From Chrysopilus asiliformis (taxonomy: Eukaryota; Arthropoda; Insecta; Diptera; Rhagionidae), in contig OZ035963.1 in NCBI GenBank assembly GCA_964034945.1, positions 34,627,644 through 34,691,643 on the forward strand: a DNA stretch of 64,000 bases. Direction: 5' to 3'. Below the pieces are notes generated by a model. The model was not told where the DNA came from, searched no databases, and was given only the letters and a program-made list of their open reading frames with translations. The position numbers and the translations under genes were made by a program. Of this stretch, positions 56,893-64,000 are shown piece after piece (positions within the stretch are counted from its first letter, which is position 1; the number at the start of each line of letters is the position of its first letter).

Positions 56893-57130
56893 GTCAATTC
56901 TAGATGTCTTATTCGTCCAAGACAATACTAACTATTTAAATTTTCTCGACCATGTGATTTTTTCAAAATAATTATTTGATAATTTCCGGGCTATCGGTCA
57001 CATTGGAATATTTTTGTTTTTATCCGAAATTATCAAATAATTTAAAAAAAAATTCATGTGGTCGAGAAATTTCAATATAGCGAATAAGACATCTAGAATC
57101 TTGGGCAAATAAGACATCTAGAATTGACAT
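56893..57130. repeat. Inverted repeat around CTAGATGTCTTATTCG
   Basis: Arms 56893-56990 and 57022-57130 share TCTAGATGTCTTATT, CTCGACCATGTGATTTTTT and AATTATTTGATAATTTC. It is probably a foldback MITE, with the right end partly duplicated. Confidence 0.6.
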
Positions 57131-57289
57131 TTAGAATTAATTCTAGAACTAATCCGTTTCAGAGTTAACATTTAGACTTAAAACTCTGCAAACAAACCTC
57201 ACAAAGTAAAACTGGTTCAAATAAAACATTTGCTCTATAGTACAATTCTCAAATAGATGAATTATCCCTAGTTGACTTATATAGAGAAA

Positions 57290-57505
57290 TTTGAACTCCC
57301 CCCCCCCCCCCTACCCGTCCACATTCTTCGTGGTCCTTTACTGACAGAGATCATGGCGTCACTCTGATGAGATCCAGCCATTGATTCTTAGGATCGAAAC
57401 TTGATGTTTCCTTTCAAAAAATCTTTGCCGATTCCTCATTGTTTCAATTCAAATTCAATTTCATTGTATTATTCAATTATGGTCATGAGAAATCTGATAC
57501 TTGAA
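57290..57505 (+). repeat. Interspersed repeat pair, copy 2
   Basis: Direct homologue of 37583-37800, with a run of about 14 C at its left edge where the other copy has CCCCTCCCTC. Confidence 0.6.
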
Positions 57506-58523
57506 TAGAAATCGTTTCAATAGAAGCAAAAATATTCCAATGTGAACGATATCCCGAAAAAATATTTTTATTCAAAAAAAATCATGTGATCGAGAAAATT
57601 CAAATAGCCAATGATTTTAATTTAAATATCAGTACAAAACCAATTACAAACATTTCAATTCAAATCAAATTATCAGTACAAAATCAATTAAAATTATGTA
57701 TTTAAAAATAGTTTTTTTTATAAAACTTGTGTTGCACTTTAAATTATTGTAAATTAATCAATTACCAAGTTTTTAAAATCAAAGTAGTAATTATAAATAT
57801 CATTTGAATAGTACAACATATAAATTATAAAATTATAAAATTCCCATTCAACAAATTCGAAATTACTTTCACAGGAACCCTTACTAAACTGCATTGATAT
57901 TAATGTACTTTTGAATGCCTCTTTTCCATGGACCAAATCGTCATTATAAATTAAGATGATTGCACTTCGAAAAATTCGATGGAATTTGAATTTTAATGTT
58001 TATTTATAGATAACTTTTCGGAGTGCTTCTTTCTAAATTGAGATACGTCAGAAAAAACTGTTAAAATTTATATTATCAGAAGAGCTTACAATTCCGAGGT
58101 AATTTTCTTAAAGATACTCTTCCAAATGGTCCAAAGATTCTTGAAAATTGAAGAGTCAGAATAGTTGTGTAGGACTTTTTCATTTCTCATTTACTTAAAA
58201 TCTCGCGTATCATTACATCATTATGGCTTCTTCCATCACTGCTCGAAGCCCTTTGTAATAATTTAGTACTTGCGTTTTTACACTTCTCTTTATTATCCAT
58301 AATCTTACCTTGTTCCTTTTTTTAATAGTTAAGATTTTGTACAATTTTTTAGATTTAAATCCCGAATTTATTGATCACATTTTGACAATTTTTGAGACTT
58401 TGACTGCCATTTTTAATATTTAAATATTTTGTAGAGTATTTCAACCCATTACTTTCTCCCATACAACACATTACGTTGGTAAGTGCTAATAAGAATATTT
58501 TTCGCTCAGCCCTTACTTCTTCC
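57506..58523. other. Unique AT-rich stretch
   Basis: No gene or element boundary is recognised. Confidence 0.4.
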
Positions 58524-58859
58524 CTTACAACTAGGGCCTGCAAAAATACCGGGTTTCGGATTTACCGGTAAACGGTAAATATTTTTAGTAAAAACCGGTT
58601 TACCGGTATTTACCGGTAAATCGCTATTTAGATAAAACAAATCATGTATAGCATATTAGTGACAGTGAGAGGAAAAAAAACGTACGAAGAAATAAGTAAC
58701 AATAATTTTATAATATTTATAGTGTAAATCATAAACTCAAGAAAACAAGAACACATAATTATAACAATTCAATAATAAAACCAAAATACATTAATTACGG
58801 CTACAAATGCCAAATATGGTTGTTTTTCTTTTCTGTTTTGATTTGTTTTCTCTAATGTA

Positions 58860-59129
58860 ATATCGTCGACTAAAAGTGAAATTGTGCTAAGTCCATTTGG
58901 TATAATATTCCAGAAGAGCAATGAAAACCTTGTTAAATCGTTTTAATTCTCTTTCAATAAAACACTGAGTTTTCTTTAAATGGAAAAAATTGGGCTAAGT
59001 TTTCTTCAAATGAGACTCTGTTTTCTTTAAATGAAAATTAAAATGATTTAACAAGGGTTTTTATTACTCTTCTGTCAAATTTGGTATAATGGACTTAGCA
59101 CAATTTCACTTTTAGCCGACGATATGTAT
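58860..59129. mobile_element. Foldback MITE nested in hAT
   Basis: Arms start ATATCGTCGACTAAAAGTGA and extend about 90 bp each, with small indels. Confidence 0.65.
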
Positions 59130-59220
59130 ATTGCATATTACATATTTTATCATTTACTTATGTACATGTTCTAGAAGTATACTTCAGTTTGCTCTTACAT
59201 TCGGAAAGCTTGTAAATATT

Positions 59221-59293
59221 GGGCTTTTTCGATAATTAAGGTTTTTACAAAAAAATTTACGATTTTGACATTTTTGAATTATCAGAAAAGCCC
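59221..59293. repeat. Short hairpin
   Basis: GGGCTTTTTCGATAATT and AATTATCAGAAAAGCCC form the ends of a 73-bp inverted repeat. Confidence 0.55.
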
Positions 59294-59323
59294 ATTATCA
59301 TAAGTTATTTCATTAAAACATTT

Positions 59324-59897
59324 GAAGACCTCGGTGCAAAAAGCGGTCACCTCCACTTTTTGACGAAAATGAGTTATTGCAGTTGACGCAAGAATAAAAT
59401 TTTTGCAAACTCCGCGCATATTTGGCTGCAAACTCCGGACTCGTTGGAGGACTGTGTAAAAAGTTATTAAAGAAAAGGAGACGACTGAAAGCATTGTTTC
59501 ATATAATTTGACGCAGAATTTTTTTTTTCAAAAAATCTTTAATTTTTTCTGAGAGTCTTGTTTTGTGAAATTGAATATTTTTTTATTTGTTTATTTTTAA
59601 ACGCTATTAAACATATTTTGGACTGTATTTTGTAGCCAATAATGCATTTTGAAAACCGCTAATATCCTCTTGGGTGCCAGAAACAGCTATCTCCAAAATT
59701 TAAAAAGTCTATAACTTTTTCGAAAAAAAAAAAAAATATAGATTTATCTCAAATTAAAACGATGTAAGAATACATGTTTGATTTAAATTGTAATTTTTTA
59801 ACTTTGTCCCAGAGCAAAAACTTCACGTAATATCTTTTTTGTCTCTCCTGAAAAATTTGAAAAAGTGGAGATGACCGCTTTTTGCACCGAGGTCTTC
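59324..59897. mobile_element. MITE with GAAGACCTCGGTGC ends
   Basis: Inverted ends GAAGACCTCGGTGCAAAAAG run about 38 bp with one or two mismatches. The flanks are ATTT-like on both sides. It is non-coding. Confidence 0.7.
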
Positions 59898-59920
59898 ATT
59901 TAGAAAAAAAAATTACCAGA

Positions 59921-60112
59921 AGTTGTGTTTTAATTTTCCAGCCTGACGTTTCGAGCCTTGTTTTGGCTCATTTTTAATGTAACATTTCCACAAAGTTTTT
60001 ACGGCTAAATATTAACAGTTATAACATATTGCATTTAAATGATCGTTTAACGCCTTTGAAGATGAACCAAAACAAGGCTCGAAACGTCAGGCTGGAAAAT
60101 TAAAACACAACT
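59921..60112. mobile_element. Foldback MITE with AGTTGTGTTTTAATTTTCC arms
   Basis: Two arms of 50 bp with one or two mismatches, containing CTCGAAACGTCAGGCTGG. They are separated by about 90 bp. Confidence 0.75.
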
Positions 60113-60284
60113 TTTGCTTTTATTTCTTAAAATTGGACCGCTAAGCCCGCCAAACTAATACAAAAAAATACCGAAATACCGGTATTTTTTAAAAAAATTT
60201 ACCGGTAATTTCGGTAGTAAAATTGGCCGGTAAAACCGGTAAACCGGTAAACCGGTTTCCGGTATTGCAGCCCCTACTTACAAC

Positions 60285-60455
60285 TCATTACATTTGTAAG
60301 AACTTACAATTATCTTCGAAGAAAACATCGATTATCCCGTAAGTGATAACAAATTTCTGACTGAGACATTACTTTATGCTTTACAACCAGTTACATTTGT
60401 AAATTCTTACGATTTTCTTCGAAGAAATATCCGATTATCAAGTAAGGGATGAGAA
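60285..60455 (+). repeat. Imperfect ~94-bp direct repeat
   Basis: GTTACATTTGTAAATTCTTACGATTTTCTTCGAAG at 60390 resembles CATTACATTTGTAAGAACTT and onward at 60286. Both end in CGATTATC and AAGTAAG-like words. Confidence 0.5.
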
Positions 60456-60503
60456 AAATTCCAGTACATCCAAGAAATATATTTTATTGTTGAAGACAAG
60501 ATA

Positions 60504-60958
60504 TCATAAAAAACAAAACTGTTTATTAAAAAACTCCGTAATATTATTTTGTTTTACAGTTTTTTTAGTTTGTAAAATGAGTGCAGACTCCCTTAATCTC
60601 CTTATAGCAAGCGTGTCTTGTAATGCCGCTTGATTTTCTTCCGCCCATTGTAGACATACACTGAAGCTGTTGATGACGACTCCATGTTTAATACTACCTC
60701 TCATTTCAACCACTTCAAGACCTTACTCTTCTTCGTTACACACGTCTTCTAGAGGCAGCAAGTTTTCATTTTCATTGATCCATTCCTCTATCTGTACTTC
60801 TGTTAATTGATCCTCTGTTCTTTTTGACGTCCGATATGGTTGAAGTTTCTACTTGGAATTCTCTAGCTAATGCCTTACCACTATCTCCCCTGCCCAGTTT
60901 CTAAAATGGTGTTTTTCTCGGCCAGAGACAAATCAGACAATAGCACTTCCGAGGGTTT
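60504..60958 (-). pseudogene. Tigger/pogo transposase, internally deleted
   Basis: The minus strand begins near 60958 with DLSLAEKNTILETG, then KALAREFQVETSTISDVKK, the CENP-B-type HTH (shifted by a small frameshift). It then skips the whole DDE domain to a C-terminal tail: QIEEWINENENLLPL, then SFSVCLQWAEENQ, AIRRLRESA and KQNNITEFF. Both retained ends are family-typical. No terminal repeats could be found around it. Confidence 0.7.
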
Positions 60959-61160
60959 GCTTGCGAGTGAGATGTGAAACCAAATGTAGGTATACACGAG
61001 GAGTACACAGTACTGAGTATTAAGGTTTTAATGTATTTACAATAAAAGCAAAATTATTATCATTTAAAAGAGCAGTTAATTGTTTTTAATGACCATTTCT
61101 AAAACATTTTTCAAGACCCACAATTATTTAACTTTTTGATTTTTATTTTAAGATTTCTTA

Positions 61161-61628
61161 TTACACCCCTATGGTGAAACCAAAGGGTATATTAGATTGG
61201 CCTTACCGTTTGTAACGCCAAGATCCCGTCATCGCACGAAAAAATGAATTACACAAGTGTGTTTAGAATGATAAAAATATTTAATTTTTGCATGACCGTC
61301 CGTCTGTCTGTCTGTCTGTCCGTCCGTCCGTTTGTGGCGCGAATTGCGGGCGCACGGATTGAGCTAGAGACTTAAAATTTTGCACAGATCCCTTTTTCGT
61401 AAAATGCGAGGCTAAGTTCGTTCATGGGCAAAAATGGACCATTAGGGGGGTACCCCCCATACGAATGAAAACGTTTTTTGTGAATATCTCAAAAACGGTG
61501 CATCTTATCAAAAAAGTCCAAGAACAAAAGTTATTTAGGATATGATTATACATAAAACTCCCATACATAAAAATCCGCCATGCGGGTTTTCAATAATTGC
61601 CAGATTGGCAATTATAGCTTTTGTTATG
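61161..61628 (+). mobile_element. HINE/mini-me-like element, copy H, internal deletion
   Basis: Starts TTACACCCCTATGGTGAAAC and ends with hairpin plus GCTTTTGTTATG. About 90 bp before the 3' subterminal repeat are missing, compared with copies F and G. Confidence 0.8.
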
Positions 61629-62738
61629 ATTTTTATTTAAGATTTCTCAATTATAACGCCCTCCCCTTCTTCTTGGCTCTCGGCTTTGGTAACTACTCGG
61701 CCTTCGGCCTCGCGCTCAACTATTGCTGTCTAATTTTATTTGGTGCTTTTTCCTTGATTACAGCCAGTTTTAAATACATGTTGCATAACACCACATTTTA
61801 CAAATAACACTATTAACGTTTAGTATAAAGCGATTTTTTTATTATTATTATTTTAACATTGGAATATTGTTTAAAACGGATGGATATTTTTTTTTCTTTG
61901 AGATTCAGCAATATTGTCAAATGTATTAAGATCTATATATGGACGTATATAGAATGGCTCAGTTTACTTTATGTAAAGTACCATTTTGGATGGTGAAATG
62001 GTTAAACGCTGCAAATTGGATTCTTTATCGCGTTAATAAAATTTGCATTGTGTTCTTACTTTCGTTGCTTGGTTTTTTTTGCTCATCTGTGCTTGCCATA
62101 TAAGATCAGACTATTAAGCGGCATTTACGTTTTTGAATGCTCTCAACCGAATAAATTCTTTTGTCAAAGAACTTAATGGCGAAAGCTATTCGTTCTACAA
62201 TAAAACAAAAAGCAGAAAGAAGAGTAAAAAGGTAAACACCTTCCGACTGGAAGATAATCCAGACAGGCATAAATAAGTAAATTTAAACATTTCGGCTTTT
62301 ATTACTATTACAACTGAGTAAAATAGAAGTCTTGCTTTCAACCTTTTTCCATAAGAAAATTATTCTGTTATTGTTTTATTATGAAAATTATGTGATAATG
62401 TTAGGTAAATGAGACGGGATAAGGAATTTGTTAACGGTTTACAGTTGAAATATTATGAAAAGAAAGAACCATGCTTTCTTTAGGTATAACCAATATTCGA
62501 TTAGAATATCTTTAAAAAAAAGTATTTGGGTCAGGTATGACCGAGATATCCAAAATTCCAAGGAGATTAAATCAAATAATAAAAAACCGAGTTAACTAAT
62601 CATGATGGCAATCCAATAATTGAGTTTTCGTGTTTTAATCCAAAAGTGATCCGATCTTACTGATATTTGAAATGCTTCTTTTGAAAGAAACAAATAGATT
62701 TGTTACAAAATTTGAAAACCGATCAAGTATTTTAACGG
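61629..62738. other. Mostly unique stretch
   Basis: A GC-richer patch at 61650-61730 has no recognised protein. The rest is AT-rich, with no element found. Confidence 0.4.
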
Positions 62739-62776
62739 GTAAAAGTGTTGTAACGGGTAAAAGTGTTGTAACGGGT
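62739..62776 (+). repeat. Tandem GTAAAAGTGTTGTAACGG
   Basis: Two full units and a partial third of an 18-bp repeat, abutting the next element. Confidence 0.8.
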
Positions 62777-62778
62777 TA

Positions 62779-63244
62779 AGGCCGCCCTCCATTACCATGA
62801 CTTCGGCAGTTGCAAAAAAATAGAGACACATTTATGTGAAGATACGTTGACGAGAAAGGGAGATAAGAATCAACTGCAAAAATTTGTCGGCAACTGCAAG
62901 AATAATTTCCCCTGTTTTTTTATGGCGATTTTATGGCGATTTCTACTAAAATCACACCTTGTCCCTGTAAGTGAATAGTAGGCATGGACACATTCAAACT
63001 GTTATTATAGCGTGATGTCATTTTTCTCCTTCGCATGCATAGTCAAAAGCTTTGTTACAATGCCAATTTGAACATTATATTCATAGCATAAGGTTGGATA
63101 TGATTGCTATAAAATTGTAAAACTGGAAGGGATAGCGTTTAACTTGTATTCAGTCATTCCTTTTTAGATCTACATAAGTCTATCTTGCTCTAGTTTTCTG
63201 CATTTTTTTGCAGTTACAGAAGTCATGGTAATGGAGGAAAGCCT
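62779..63244. mobile_element. Harbinger-like MITE with CCTCCATTACCATGA ends
   Basis: Ends AGGCCGCCCTCCATTACCAT and the complement of AGGCTTTCCTCCATTACCAT are flanked by TTA at 62776-62778 and 63245-63247. The word TTGCAAAAAAATAGAGACAC near the left resembles the Harbinger element at 38774, suggesting related ends. Confidence 0.75.
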
Positions 63245-63454
63245 TTACGGTGAGATGTGGTATCGTTCAGGATTAATGGTGACTGTCACATGTCAGCTTT
63301 TCCAATTTCATATATGTATTATGAAAGGCAAAACATCTAGAATATCACAATATTTTGGCTACTCTTTGGTTAAAACTTAGGAAACTATCGAATTCCGAGA
63401 AAAATTATACGTGGTAGCTAATCTCAAATGTCACCCGACGCGATTTTTGTTTTT

Positions 63455-64000
63455 TATAGTTCCAGTCAGAGCTTAGGGGAAGACCCTTTAATTCCGAAGC
63501 ACAGCTCAGGATGGTCGAAAGAACGAAAGGAGATGTCGGTTTATGTTCTGAACTTCTGCTGGTTATAATCTGAGAGCAACACATCGGATGGTAAATCATT
63601 CCAAAGTCACACATTTTTTAATTCGGTCCAGCAGTTGCAGGACAGCTTTTGAAGCTCCAGCCCAAATGTGCGAATTATACTCAAGTCTCGGTCGAATGTA
63701 GGTCTTGTAGATGCAGAGCACGTCGATTGATGTGAAATATTTTTTGCAGCGCCCCAGAAAGCCTAGGCACTGCAATGCTTCCGTTGCAATTTTGAAAATA
63801 TGATCGCTCCATTGAAGCTTCTCGTTTATTTCGATGCCCAGTATTCTGATGTTTGAGAGTCATTAATGGACTCATTCATAAATTCGACCGTTTCACCGAT
63901 AACAGCATTGATTGGGTTTTAGATACATTAAATTCCACACGGTTGCTTCTGCCCCAAGCCAGAATTGTGTTTAAATCAAAGTTTAAAGATCTAATTTTCC
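63455..64000 (-). pseudogene. Jockey-like LINE, third copy, runs off the window
   Basis: Same family as 28962 with the same 3' end (GGAACTATAAAAAA on the minus strand). A deletion at about 63608 removes the C-terminal segment equivalent to 29100-29330. The reverse-transcriptase-distal part then aligns with 29380-29700 to the window edge. Confidence 0.85.

Larger units (their letters stand above)
58532..60276. mobile_element. hAT-like element with TTTACCGGTAAA arrays
   Basis: Ends TAGGGCCTGCAAAAATACCG and CGGTATTGCAGCCCCTA carry an identical 8-bp duplication, CTTACAAC, at 58524-58531 and 60277-60284. ACCGGTAAA palindromes fill about 90 bp at each end. The interior is made of several smaller inverted-repeat elements. 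There is no transposase. Confidence 0.85.

Noticed and set aside
56765..56971. Leucine-rich frame beginning with LLLPLPLLLLY
   Set aside because: It reads the CTGCTTCTGCCTCTG end array of the MITE at 56451.
61630..61807. Frame with hydrophobic FFLALGFGNYSAFGLALNY segment
   Set aside because: It starts inside the HINE tail, and the downstream patch has no recognised family or conserved start.

Overview
This is a 64 kb window of AT-rich nuclear DNA from an insect. A fly (Diptera) is likely but not proven. The evidence is a multi-exon gene whose undisturbed introns are only about 50-65 bp, plus a transposon mix typical of insects: hAT, PIF/Harbinger, DD41D mariner, pogo, piggyBac-like, Helitron/Helentron and jockey-like LINEs. 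No bacterial, phage or CRISPR features are present.

Only one host gene can be supported. It is GANAB, the catalytic alpha subunit of ER glucosidase II (GH31), on the + strand at 2904-13493. Nine coding exons join in frame through canonical GT-AG sites to give a 916-residue protein with signal peptide, catalytic Asp513 and Asp588, and a natural stop. Five of its eight coding introns are 49-64 bp. The other three (3195, 518 and 3854 bp) are long largely because they carry transposon insertions. A Harbinger-type MITE lies about 300 bp upstream of the start codon and a 1.5 kb hAT-like foldback begins about 285 bp past the stop.

The rest is a graveyard of mostly non-autonomous transposons that still show target-site duplications. 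Nine are hAT-like elements with 8-bp duplications, several built from their own short palindrome repeated near the ends. Nine have the layout TTA, AG ... CT, TTA or a TTA/TAA variant (PIF/Harbinger-like). Several are TA-flanked mariner or pogo relatives. A family of at least eight copies has a terminal stem-loop, subterminal inverted repeats and a (GTCY)n microsatellite, resembling Helentron-derived HINE/mini-me elements. Three copies of one jockey-like LINE and fragments of two other LINEs are on record. Every recognisable transposase or reverse transcriptase is broken.

Layout: 1-2.9 kb intergenic DNA with MITEs; 2.9-13.5 kb GANAB; 13.8-15.3 kb hAT foldback; 15.3-19.3 kb mostly unique DNA; 19.3-27.6 kb a deep nest of elements; 28.5-33.5 kb degraded LINEs; 33.5-36 kb unique; 36-45 kb HINE, mariner, Harbinger and hAT elements; 45-54 kb largely unique with scattered repeats; 54-64 kb more hAT, mariner, HINE, Tigger and Harbinger copies, ending inside a LINE that runs off the window.
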